From positions 1 to 18,633 of the forward strand of contig JAPKCP010000021.1 in assembly GCA_028822885.1 (NCBI GenBank): DNA of 18,633 nucleotides. The letters are read 5' to 3'. The notes below the pieces were generated by a model that was given only the letters and a program-made list of their open reading frames with translations, searched no databases and was not told the DNA's origin. Position numbers and translations under genes: made by a program. Shown here piece by piece: positions 1-6,814 of the stretch (position 1 is the first letter of the stretch; each line of letters starts with the position of its first letter). The DNA is from Yoonia sp. (lineage in GTDB: Bacteria; Pseudomonadota; Alphaproteobacteria; Rhodobacterales; Rhodobacteraceae).

Positions 1-328
1 GCGGGTAGCGCACGTTAAAGTCCTGCGCCAAACGCGCCATCGCATCATAAATCGCGGCGTCGCCGTGTGGGTGGTAGTTGCCCATCACGTCGCCAGAAAT
101 CTTTGCAGATTTCCGGAACCCACCTCCGGAATTCAACTTCAGCTCACGCATTGCGTAAAGAATCCGGCGGTGCACCGGTTTCAAACCATCACGCGCATCA
201 GGCAATGCCCGGTTCATGATCGTCGACAATGCGTATGTCAGATAGCGATCACCCAGCGCACGGCGCAGCGGTTCGGTCACTTCAGACGGTTGCGGAACTG
301 TATCATGGTCGGATTTGTCTTTGCTCAT
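1..328 (-). CDS. parC: DNA topoisomerase IV subunit A, N-terminal part (cut by window edge)
   Basis: This is the first 109 codons of the A subunit of topoisomerase IV, the type II enzyme that decatenates replicated chromosomes together with ParE. The start is the ATG at 328-326, preceded by a weak GAG-type ribosome site. The protein shows the winged-helix core typical of GyrA/ParC: RYLTYALSTIMNRALPDARD near residues 28-47, the DGLKPVHRRILYAM segment, and GDVMGNYHPHGDAAIYDAMA at about 79-98. The catalytic tyrosine would lie just beyond the window edge. The short variable N-terminus and the RELKLNSGGGFRKSAKISGD stretch favour ParC over GyrA. At the quinolone-determining position equivalent to E. 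coli ParC Ser80 there is Ala91, and Asp95 stands for Glu84. It is transcribed divergently from the SH3-domain gene, with a 139-bp gap. Confidence 0.93.
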   Translation of the reverse strand, partial: MSKDKSDHDTVPQPSEVTEPLRRALGDRYLTYALSTIMNRALPDARDGLKPVHRRILYAMRELKLNSGGGFRKSAKISGDVMGNYHPHGDAAIYDAMARLAQDFNVRYP

Positions 329-467
329 GTTGCTCGGTTTAGCTGTCTGACCTTTTGCCGTAAAGCCGGGTTCGGTCTTCACAAACAAAGAATTCCCCCT
401 GCGAAAATGGGGCCACTTTGTGTAAAGTAGTCGTCAGTTACTGCTTAACGATTCTTCGGAGACCCTT

Positions 468-986
468 ATGAATAAGTTTATTATTATGTCTTTTCTGGTA
501 CTTGGCGTTGTGTTTTATGAAATGTCAGGCGGTGGAGACTTTGTGTCGGAAACCCGTATCGTCACTGAAAAAGCACAAATCGTGGATGAAAAACCAATTA
601 TAGAAACAACCGATGTTTCCGTTTCCCGCAATAATGCGGCGTCTCTGATGGCATTGAACCCAACCGTGACCACAGTATCCTTGGACACAGCACCAGTGAC
701 AGAGCAACAGCCCGTGGCGATTCAAGTCGCAACCCCAGCAGCCGAGGCGCCAATCCCAGAGACTGTCGTTGAAGTCGTGACGGCAGTATTGGACATTCGT
801 GCTGTTGCTGGGTCCCGCGTCAATATGCGCCAAGGACCGGGTACAAATTTCCCTGTGCTCGATACGCTGGACGGTGGCACACAAGCCGAAGTTCTTGAGA
901 TAAACGCCAACGGTTGGGCCCAAATCGAGGTTCTAAATACGGGCCAAATCGGGTGGATGTCTACGCGTCTTTTGATCAGCCGCTGA
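468..986 (+). CDS. SH3b-domain envelope protein
   Basis: A 172-residue protein with a hydrophobic N-terminal segment (residues 4-17) that could be a signal anchor or an uncleaved signal peptide. A low-complexity linker rich in Val, Thr, Glu and Pro follows (about 25-105), then a bacterial SH3 domain (about 110-172). The SH3b signature is clear: RVNMRQGPGTNFPVLDTLDG, then GW(A)QIEV and GQIGWMSTRLL. Such domains usually bind cell-wall or protein ligands in the periplasm, but no enzymatic domain is present, so the partner is unknown. The ATG at 468 has a GGAG ribosome site about 7 bases upstream. The gene is followed 46 bp later by the dehydrogenase start and may be cotranscribed with it. The family call is firm; the exact role is not. 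Confidence 0.85.
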   Translation: MNKFIIMSFLVLGVVFYEMSGGGDFVSETRIVTEKAQIVDEKPIIETTDVSVSRNNAASLMALNPTVTTVSLDTAPVTEQQPVAIQVATPAAEAPIPETVVEVVTAVLDIRAVAGSRVNMRQGPGTNFPVLDTLDGGTQAEVLEINANGWAQIEVLNTGQIGWMSTRLLISR

Positions 987-1032
987 CCCAACTTGACTTG
1001 CACAAATTGTGTCATCACCGCAGAACGGCACC

Positions 1033-1860
1033 ATGACACAAAAAACAATCCTTATTACAGGCTGCTCAAGCGGCATTGGCTATGATGCGGCACACGGATT
1101 ACGCGCACGCGGCTGGCGTGTTTTCGCGTCTTGCCGGCAGTCCCATGACTGCGCCCGCTTAAAAGGCGAAGGGTTCGAATCCCCCCTGATCGACTACGCT
1201 GACGCTGACACAATCGACAGCGGCCTTGCCGAGGTTCTGGCAGCAACGGGCGGGACCTTGGATGCGCTTTATAACAACGGTGCTTTCGCCTGCCCCGGGG
1301 CTCTCGAAGACTTACCGCGTGGTGCCTTGCGCGCAATCTTTGAGACAAACGTCTTTGGTGTCCATGACCTGACTCGAGCCGTTATTCCTGTGATGCGCAA
1401 TCAAGGGTATGGCCGTATTATCAACTGCTCCTCAGTACTTGGCCTTGTTGGCATGAAATGGCGCGGGGCTTACGTCGCGACAAAATTCGCGCTTGAAGGT
1501 TTGACTGACGTGTTGCGGATTGAAATGGCAGATACCCCGATCAAGATCATATTGTTGGAACCGGGACCGATCACATCCAAAATTCGCGAAAACGCGATCC
1601 CACATTTTGAACAGTGGATTGACTACGAAAATTCAGCGCGGAGTCAGCAATACGTTGAATTGCGCACGCGGCTCTATAAAGATAGCGGTCCTGATAAATT
1701 TGAATTACCCGCCTCTGCGGTAACCAAAAAACTGGTGCATGCGCTGGAAAGCAAACGCCCAAAGCCACGCTATTATGTAACCGTCCCGACCCATATCATG
1801 GGGATATTGCGGCGAATTTTGACAACGCGCGCGCTTGATCGCATTATCCAGAAGAGCTGA
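1033..1860 (+). CDS. Short-chain dehydrogenase/reductase (classical SDR)
   Basis: A 275-residue NAD(P)-dependent oxidoreductase of the classical SDR type. The cofactor motif TGCSSGIG is at residues 9-16, a YNNGA variant of the NNAG motif is near 80-84, the catalytic serine lies in INCSS (133-134), and the YVATK catalytic pair is Tyr147/Lys151. The C-terminal LLEPGPITSKI is the usual PG turn followed by the substrate loop. The substrate cannot be read from the sequence. The sequence resembles the SDR subgroup often annotated as retinol- or steroid-type dehydrogenases. An in-frame GTG at 1009 would add eight residues, but the ATG at 1033 begins directly at MTQKTILITG as in relatives, so I prefer it. 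It sits 58 bp before the small membrane protein gene on the same strand. Confidence 0.88.
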   Translation: MTQKTILITGCSSGIGYDAAHGLRARGWRVFASCRQSHDCARLKGEGFESPLIDYADADTIDSGLAEVLAATGGTLDALYNNGAFACPGALEDLPRGALRAIFETNVFGVHDLTRAVIPVMRNQGYGRIINCSSVLGLVGMKWRGAYVATKFALEGLTDVLRIEMADTPIKIILLEPGPITSKIRENAIPHFEQWIDYENSARSQQYVELRTRLYKDSGPDKFELPASAVTKKLVHALESKRPKPRYYVTVPTHIMGILRRILTTRALDRIIQKS

Positions 1861-1918
1861 CCCCTTTCTTTCTGCCACTACGCTGCTAAGTCCCGAGGGA
1901 CTGAACAAAGGACAGACC

Positions 1919-2116
1919 ATGGCCAACGACCCACTTTTTATTCTCGTCGTAATTGCAGTGCTGATTGTGTTGGGCATTTTGTTGCTTGGCGTGGGTACCT
2001 TTGGCAAAGGCGGTGACTTCAACCGTAAATATGCCAACAAAATCATGCGGTATCGCATCGGCGCTCAATTTGTGGCCGTACTGCTGATCCTGCTTTACGT
2101 ATACCTACGCAACTAA
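1919..2116 (+). CDS. Twin transmembrane helix small protein (HIG1-like)
   Basis: A 65-residue membrane protein with two predicted helices, about residues 6-27 and 46-62, joined by a basic loop GKGGDFNRKYANKIMRYR. That loop and topology match the hypoxia-induced-gene-1 (HIG_1_N) type domain, known in alphaproteobacteria as the twin transmembrane helix small protein. Mitochondrial relatives associate with cytochrome oxidase and supercomplexes; a similar role here is only inference. The ATG at 1919 has an AAAGGA ribosome site six bases upstream. The reading frame is open further upstream, but that part overlaps the end of the dehydrogenase gene and does not look like protein. The stop lies 12 bp before the adenosyltransferase start, and an AAGGGGG Shine-Dalgarno lies in the gap, so the two are probably one transcript. 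Confidence 0.87.
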   Translation: MANDPLFILVVIAVLIVLGILLLGVGTFGKGGDFNRKYANKIMRYRIGAQFVAVLLILLYVYLRN

Positions 2117-2128
2117 GGGGGCTATGTT

Positions 2129-2701
2129 ATGGTCACGCTGAATAAAATCTACACAAAGACCGGTGATGCGGGCGAAACTGCCCTCGGGAATGGCAATCGT
2201 GTTGCAAAGCACTCTGCGCGGGTGACGTCCTATGGGACCGTCGATGAGACAAATGCGACGGTCGGTATGGCCCGCTTGCATGCAACAGGTGATATGGACG
2301 GCCAATTGGCGATGATCCAAAATGATTTGTTCGATTTGGGTGCTGATTTGTGCCGCCCCGACATGGAAAAAGACGCAGCGGCTGAGTACGCGCCACTTCG
2401 TATTTCTGATGCGCAGGTTGAACGGCTTGAGACACAAATCGACACGATGACGAAATCTGTGCAGCCATTGAAAAGTTTCATCCTTCCGGGCGGCTCAGCA
2501 CTTGCAGCGCATCTACATCTTTGCCGGACAGTTTCACGTCGGGCGGAACGGTTGACGGTAGAATTGGCTACGATGGAAACTGTGAACCCTGCGGCAATAA
2601 AGTACCTGAACCGCCTGTCGGATTGGTTCTTTCAGGCTAGTCGTATTGCCAACACCAACGGTGCGGACGACGTTCTTTGGATTCCCGGCGCGAACCGCTA
2701 G
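2129..2701 (+). CDS. Cob(I)alamin adenosyltransferase, PduO type
   Basis: A 190-residue ATP:cob(I)alamin adenosyltransferase that makes adenosylcobalamin, the cofactor of methylmalonyl-CoA and ethylmalonyl-CoA mutases. Family motifs run in order: YTKTGDAGETALGNG at about 8-22 (ATP-binding N-terminus), YGTVDETNA at 35-43, FILPGGSALAAHLHLCRT at about 117-134, RRAERL (137-142), and NRLSDWFF at 161-168. Length and motif order match single-domain PduO/MMAB enzymes. The ATG at 2129 follows an AAGGGGG ribosome site at 2114-2120. Together with the downstream etfBA and hbd genes it forms an acyl-CoA metabolism neighbourhood. A 112-nt hairpin begins 21 bases after the stop codon. Names used for this enzyme include cobO, pduO and yvqK, so no symbol is given. 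Confidence 0.95.
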   Translation: MVTLNKIYTKTGDAGETALGNGNRVAKHSARVTSYGTVDETNATVGMARLHATGDMDGQLAMIQNDLFDLGADLCRPDMEKDAAAEYAPLRISDAQVERLETQIDTMTKSVQPLKSFILPGGSALAAHLHLCRTVSRRAERLTVELATMETVNPAAIKYLNRLSDWFFQASRIANTNGADDVLWIPGANR

Positions 2702-3159
2702 GCCCTTTGCCGACAGTCTAATTTGGGAATGTTTCGGGTCAAAAACTATCTGATGAAACGAGGAAAGCCCTTGTTTAGCAAGGCTATAGTACAGTTCTCA
2801 TTCATCGTGATTTCGTCGATCCGAAACGTCCCAACCCTGTAACAAAACGTGCAATACACCGCACTTTTGCTGCGATCAGTTTAATCACCGCCACCTTCAG
2901 GATCTTACTTCATCAACATCCCACAACGTTAAGACATCTTGCCTATCGTGACGATTAGTTTGGCTATATCCTTGTGTTCGCTTGAAACCAGCGAAGGCAA
3001 TCAACGCTTTCAAACAGTGTATACAATTCAAACATCGCCTGAAACATGACGTCACACGCACCGCGCGCGTCGATTTTACACTGTTTTCGCCAAAGCCTTC
3101 GCGGTAACACCACAATAAGCCACGTTATAACGCTTGATTCTAATGGGAGAACACCGCCG
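2702..3159. other. 458-bp non-coding gap between adenosyltransferase and etfB
   Basis: No convincing gene is present on either strand; the short open frames have poor starts and no recognisable motifs. The first quarter is occupied by a long interrupted hairpin (2723-2834, listed separately). Further along are a small hairpin TTCGCT/AGCGAA (2977-2982 with 2990-2995), an inverted pair GTGC/GCAC (2849-2852 with 2861-2864) and two copies of TTCAAACA in the 3009-3036 area. The promoter of etfBA is expected here, but I cannot place a good -35/-10 pair. Confidence 0.6.
2723..2834 (+). repeat. Long interrupted hairpin / imperfect inverted repeat, RNA-like
   Basis: The outer arms, TTGGGAATGTTTCGGGTC (2723-2740) and GATCCGAAACGTCCCAA (2818-2834), pair over 17 positions with one bulged A (2729). 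Inside, GATGAA (2752-2757) pairs with TTCATC (2801-2806), then GAGGA (2760-2764) with TTCTC (2795-2799). An inner hairpin, AGCC(C)TTG 2766-2773 with CAAGGCT 2779-2785, caps the structure around loop TTTAG. The non-Watson-Crick pairs (2730/2828, 2738/2820, 2763/2796, 2751/2807) are all G-U on the plus strand and would be A-C mismatches on the minus strand, so a plus-strand RNA is favoured. There is no T-run after the 3' arm, so it is not a standard terminator. It could be a small RNA, an mRNA 3' or 5' structure, or a remnant palindromic repeat. I have no name for it. Confidence 0.6.
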
Positions 3160-3918
3160 ATGAAGGTCCTCGTACCCGTCAAACGCGTGATCGATTACAA
3201 TGTGAAGGTTCGCGTCAAAGCGGATGGTTCCGGTGTCGATCTCGCCAACGTCAAAATGTCCATGAACCCGTTCGACGAAATTGCTATCGAAGAGGCAATC
3301 CGCCTTCGTGAAGCTGGCAAAGCAACTGAAGTCATTGCTGTTTCGATTGGTGTCAAACAGTCGCAAGAAACGTTGCGGACTGCCCTCGCGATGGGTGCTG
3401 ACCGCGCGATTTTGATCATTGCCGCTGATGATGTGCATACAGATATTGAACCATTGGCCGTCGCCAAACTGCTTGCCGCCATCGTAAAAGAAGAAGAGCC
3501 GGGTCTGGTTCTTGCTGGTAAACAAGCGATTGATAACGACATGAACGCCACGGGCCAGATGTTGTCTGCCTTGCTCGGCTGGTCCCAAGCGACCTTCGCA
3601 TCTGAGCTGGACATCGACGGCGATAGCGCCACAGTGACCCGCGAAGTTGACGGCGGTCTACAGACGATCAAAGTCAAGATGCCGACGATTGTCACCGTAG
3701 ATTTGCGTTTGAACGAGCCGCGTTACGCGTCCCTGCCAAACATCATGAAAGCCAAGAAAAAGCCTCTGGATCAGAAGACACCAGCCGATTACGGCGTTGA
3801 TGTCACGCCGCGCCTTAGCATTGTTGGTACAACTGAGCCGGAAACACGCAAGGCTGGCATTATTGTCGGGTCCGTGGATGAATTGGTCGCGAAACTTAAA
3901 GAAGTGGGTGCTGTATAA
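3160..3918 (+). CDS. etfB: Electron transfer flavoprotein subunit beta
   Basis: A 252-residue beta subunit of electron transfer flavoprotein, which takes electrons from acyl-CoA dehydrogenases and passes them to ETF:ubiquinone oxidoreductase. It starts MKVLVPVKRVIDYNVKVRVK; NPFDEIAIEEAIRL is at 36-49, and VLAGKQAIDNDMNATGQM is at about 117-134, the AMP-binding region. The ETF-beta signature (V-T-R-E-V-D-G-G through K-M-P-T-I-V-T) is at 159-179. The recognition loop that contacts the dehydrogenase partner, LPNIMKAKKKPL, follows at 192-203. The ATG at 3160 is preceded by GGGAG and fixes the N-terminus to the family start; the frame is open to 3046 but that extension is not protein-like. The stop overlaps the etfA start by one base (TAATG), indicating translational coupling. 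Confidence 0.97.
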   Translation: MKVLVPVKRVIDYNVKVRVKADGSGVDLANVKMSMNPFDEIAIEEAIRLREAGKATEVIAVSIGVKQSQETLRTALAMGADRAILIIAADDVHTDIEPLAVAKLLAAIVKEEEPGLVLAGKQAIDNDMNATGQMLSALLGWSQATFASELDIDGDSATVTREVDGGLQTIKVKMPTIVTVDLRLNEPRYASLPNIMKAKKKPLDQKTPADYGVDVTPRLSIVGTTEPETRKAGIIVGSVDELVAKLKEVGAV

Positions 3919-4847
3919 TGGCTGTTCTTCTGATTGCTGAAGTTGCAGGTGGCGTGTTGAATGCTGATGCAACGGGTAAAGCACTATCTGCTGTAGCGTC
4001 ACTTGGTGATGTAACTATTCTGTGCGCGTCATCTGGTTGCGAAGGTGCCGCTGATGAAGCGGCAAAACTTGATGGCGTTTCCAAAGTGTTATGCAGTTCC
4101 GATCCGGCATATGGTCACGATCTGGCGGAACCTGTCGCTGATTTGATCATCTCACTTGCAGGTGATTATGATCACATCGTAGCCCCATCCACGGCTGCGT
4201 CCAAAAACATCCTGCCGCGCGTTGCGGCTCTTTTGGATGCGATGGTCATCTCCGAAGTCACGGCCGTTGTTGATGCGGACACGTTTGAACGTCCGATCTA
4301 TGCCGGTAACGCGATCCAGACTGTGAAGTCTTCTGACGCCAAGAAAGTCATGACGATCCGGACCGCTGGCTTTGAAGCTGCCGGAATGGGTGGGTCTGCT
4401 GCGGTTGAAAAAGTCGCAGCAGCGGCAAATCCCGGCCTGTCCGATTGGGTTGAAGATAAGGTTGCCGCATCTGATCGTCCCGAACTGACGTCGGCTGGCG
4501 TTGTTGTGTCAGGTGGTCGCGGTGTTGGGTCTGAGGAAGACTTCAAACTCATCGAGAATTTGGCTGATGCATTGGGTGCTGCCGTTGGTGCGTCCCGTGC
4601 TGCGGTTGATTCTGGTTATGCGCCAAACGATTGGCAGGTTGGTCAAACAGGTAAGGTAGTTGCACCCGATCTGTATGTGGCTGTCGGGATTTCCGGAGCT
4701 ATTCAGCACCTTGCTGGGATGAAGGACTCTAAAATCATCGTCGCGATCAACAAAGACGAAGAAGCGCCAATCTTCCAAGTTGCAGATTATGGTTTGGTTG
4801 CTGACTTGTTTGAAGCTGTACCTGAATTGACTTCAAAACTAAGCTAA
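3918..4847 (+). CDS. etfA: Electron transfer flavoprotein subunit alpha
   Basis: A 309-residue alpha subunit carrying the FAD of electron transfer flavoprotein. The N-terminal domain (1-185) has the usual Rossmann-like fold start MAVLLIAEVAGGVLN and the STAASKNILPRVAALLD stretch (91-107). The C-terminal FAD domain shows SGGRGVGS at 198-205, SRAAVDSGY at 226-234, QVGQTGK at 240-246, and the family signature LYVAVGISGAIQHLAGM at 252-268 followed by KIIVAIN. All expected FAD contacts are present and the length is normal. It is coupled to etfB by a one-base overlap and ends 17 bp before a strong intrinsic terminator. A likely electron donor encoded in this window is the probable methylsuccinyl-CoA dehydrogenase at 15262-16947. 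Confidence 0.97.
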   Translation: MAVLLIAEVAGGVLNADATGKALSAVASLGDVTILCASSGCEGAADEAAKLDGVSKVLCSSDPAYGHDLAEPVADLIISLAGDYDHIVAPSTAASKNILPRVAALLDAMVISEVTAVVDADTFERPIYAGNAIQTVKSSDAKKVMTIRTAGFEAAGMGGSAAVEKVAAAANPGLSDWVEDKVAASDRPELTSAGVVVSGGRGVGSEEDFKLIENLADALGAAVGASRAAVDSGYAPNDWQVGQTGKVVAPDLYVAVGISGAIQHLAGMKDSKIIVAINKDEEAPIFQVADYGLVADLFEAVPELTSKLS

Positions 4848-4864
4848 AGCGCCAATTCAATTTG

Positions 4865-4900
4865 AAAAGGCCCGCCACTATGGCGGGCCTTTTGTGTTTT
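4865..4900. terminator. Bidirectional intrinsic terminator between etfA and DUF6473 gene
   Basis: A perfect 13-bp stem, AAAAGGCCCGCCA (4865-4877) with TGGCGGGCCTTTT (4881-4893), around a CTA loop, followed by TGTTTT on the plus strand. Because the stem begins with AAAA, the minus-strand transcript also ends in a U-run. It sits between two convergent genes and can terminate both. Confidence 0.93.
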
Positions 4901-4920
4901 GAGTGTATGAGATGGTCATC

Positions 4921-5775
4921 TTACATCTTATAAAATGTGCTTAAACTATCCCGAATTTTCGGAACCAATTTTGCACTGGCCTCGATATGAGAATTTACAC
5001 TCAACATATCGGCGGCCGCTTTTGCCTGCATCGTTGGGAAATACATTCCCGTCGTGCCCTGTGACAGGGCAATATCAGACGGACGTGCGACAACAGTGCT
5101 TAGCACAAGATCACTTAACCCATCCATCATGGTCTTGGTGATAAACAACGGGTCAATCGACAACGGCTTTTCGCGTGTCTGCCAGGGCTGATCAGTAAGT
5201 TCTTCACGCGAAAACCAAAGCAAAATAGATCGTTTTCCGATTTGACCTAACATATTGCGCATCCGCGCAACCCATGCCGCCCGCAATTCAGACACGACAA
5301 TATCAAACCGTGCCGGGGACATCTCGTACAACGCACCCAACATATGCCGCGTGAACGTATAATCAGAAAAGTCGACCTCCTTATAGATCGCTTGCAGAAC
5401 CGTTGAGGCACGCAAAAAACGATCATTCCGTCTTGGATGCACAGAATAGAACCGATTAGATAAGTAATTGGCGCCCATCGCCTGCACAATTGTCACATCC
5501 GCCTCATGGCACGCGGCCATAATTGTCGGGTCGTTCACAAAGGCATCCACGCCCCCGTTGACGCATCCAAAGTTGACGCATGTTCGGCGCAGTTCTTTTT
5601 CGATCAAAACCGGGAATGGCCTGTCGATGAATTTCCCAAAGGTTTCGGTTCCACCCAGAAATGCAAGATAGGGGGAGTCTAGGTTTCGTTTTGGACCTCG
5701 AAAAAATATCCGCGACATGCCATAACGACATGGTGCGTATGACAAGCCCCCGCCTTCAATGATGTCATGTCTCAT
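4921..5775 (-). CDS. DUF6473 family protein
   Basis: A 284-residue protein of a Rhodobacterales family with no established function. The recognisable core near the N-terminus reads GGGLSYAPCRYGMSRIFFRG, then SPYLAFLGGTETFGKFI and NFGCVNGGVDAFVNDP. The LGGTETFGKF block followed by a Gly/Asn-rich strand suggests an SGNH-hydrolase-like or sulfotransferase-like fold, but I cannot identify catalytic residues with certainty. No signal peptide is evident. I chose the ATG at 5775, giving MRHDIIEGGGL; the frame runs open to a TTG at 5916, but that extension lies in the promoter region of the divergent hbd gene and has unlikely composition. It is convergent with etfA across a shared terminator and divergent from hbd, so it splits an otherwise colinear etfBA-hbd array. 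Confidence 0.8.
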   Translation of the reverse strand: MRHDIIEGGGLSYAPCRYGMSRIFFRGPKRNLDSPYLAFLGGTETFGKFIDRPFPVLIEKELRRTCVNFGCVNGGVDAFVNDPTIMAACHEADVTIVQAMGANYLSNRFYSVHPRRNDRFLRASTVLQAIYKEVDFSDYTFTRHMLGALYEMSPARFDIVVSELRAAWVARMRNMLGQIGKRSILLWFSREELTDQPWQTREKPLSIDPLFITKTMMDGLSDLVLSTVVARPSDIALSQGTTGMYFPTMQAKAAADMLSVNSHIEASAKLVPKIRDSLSTFYKM

Positions 5776-5888
5776 CGTTTCCACACCTTGCAAATTCGCT
5801 TGAATTGCAGATTCGCAGAAAAACCTTGGGAAATTGCTAAAGATAGAAATTGATACACCTTTTACGTACCACGCCTGCTTGCTGAACA

Positions 5889-5900
5889 CTGCAACTGCAG
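5889..5900. promoter_or_regulatory. Inverted repeat upstream of hbd, PhaR-site-like
   Basis: CTGC-AACT-GCAG forms a perfect inverted repeat ending 36 bp before the hbd start codon. PhaR, the PHB-responsive repressor of Rhodobacter and Paracoccus, is reported to bind CTGC-N3-GCAG type sites; here the spacer is four bases. The link to PhaR is inference from this similarity and from the PHB-related downstream enzyme. Confidence 0.4.
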
Positions 5901-5935
5901 CATAGGGTGACAGCAATCATCTGAGAGGCGAAGAT

Positions 5936-6811
5936 ATGACGATCGAACGTGTTGGGATCATCGGTGCGGGTCAAATGGGCAATGGGATTGCCCATGTTTT
6001 TGCGCTCGCGGGCTACGAAATTATCATGAACGACGTCAACACTGACGCACTCACGGCGGCGATCCAACGTATTGATAAGAATATGGAACGTCAGGTTAGC
6101 CGCGATGCTATCACGGCTGACGCAAAGGCCGAGGCGCTGCGCCGGATCAACACGACCACGACGCTCACAGATCTGGGTCAAACTGACTTGATTATTGAGG
6201 CCGCAACCGAACGCGAGACCATCAAATCTGCTATCTTCGAAGACCTCGTTCCGCATCTGAAACCCGATACGATTCTGACCTCAAACACCTCATCTATTTC
6301 GATCACACGACTGGCAGCCCGTACCGACCGCCCAGAAAAATTCATGGGTTTTCACTTTATGAACCCAGTTCCGGTCATGCAGTTGGTCGAATTGATCCGC
6401 GGAATAGCCACTGATCAAGCGACTTTCAAAAGCTGCGAAGGGGTCGTCGAACGCCTTGGCAAGACATCGACCGCGTCCGAAGATTTCCCAGCGTTCATCG
6501 TGAACCGCATTCTGATGCCCATGATCAACGAAGCAATCTACACATTGTACGAAGGTGTAGGATCAGTCAAATCAATCGACACATCACTCAAGCTGGGGGC
6601 CAATCATCCGATGGGGCCACTGGAACTCGCTGATTTCATTGGTCTGGATACGTGTCTTGCCATCATGAACGTACTGCATGATGGACTGGCTGACACGAAA
6701 TACCGGCCCTGCCCGCTACTGACAAAATACGTGGAAGCAGGTTGGCTTGGTCGCAAAACAAAGCGCGGCTTTTATGATTACACAGGCCCAGAACCCGTCC
6801 CGACCCGGTAA
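5936..6811 (+). CDS. hbd: 3-hydroxybutyryl-CoA dehydrogenase
   Basis: A 291-residue soluble dehydrogenase interconverting acetoacetyl-CoA and (S)-3-hydroxybutyryl-CoA with NAD(P). The N-terminal Rossmann domain has GAGQMGNGIAHVFALAGY at 10-27. SNTSSISI at 116-123 carries the active-site serine. FMGFHFMNPVPVMQLVELI at 137-155 carries catalytic His140 and the paired Glu152. The C-terminal helical dimer domain begins at about residue 185 with FIVNRILMPMINEA (Asn190) and includes LGANHPMGPLELADFIGLD at 220-238. RKTKRGFYDY is the usual C-terminal motif. The ATG at 5936 has a GAGGCGA ribosome site. Family length (about 280-295) is normal and there is no hydratase fusion. It ends three bases before the convergent acyltransferase stop, leaving no space for a terminator between them. 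Confidence 0.95.
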   Translation: MTIERVGIIGAGQMGNGIAHVFALAGYEIIMNDVNTDALTAAIQRIDKNMERQVSRDAITADAKAEALRRINTTTTLTDLGQTDLIIEAATERETIKSAIFEDLVPHLKPDTILTSNTSSISITRLAARTDRPEKFMGFHFMNPVPVMQLVELIRGIATDQATFKSCEGVVERLGKTSTASEDFPAFIVNRILMPMINEAIYTLYEGVGSVKSIDTSLKLGANHPMGPLELADFIGLDTCLAIMNVLHDGLADTKYRPCPLLTKYVEAGWLGRKTKRGFYDYTGPEPVPTR

Positions 6812-6814
6812 TTA

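Noticed and set aside
1009..1032. Upstream GTG start for the short-chain dehydrogenase
   Set aside because: The ATG at 1033 begins at the family-typical N-terminus directly before the TGxxxGxG motif; the extra eight residues have no support.
2702..3159. Possible cobalamin riboswitch in the gap next to the adenosyltransferase gene
   Set aside because: I see no B12-box-like conserved block, the structured element is only about 112 nt, and it lies after the adenosyltransferase gene rather than before it.
5776..5916. N-terminal extension of the DUF6473 protein from a TTG
   Set aside because: It falls in the divergent hbd control region, includes the CTGC/GCAG inverted repeat, uses a weak start and shows no family similarity.
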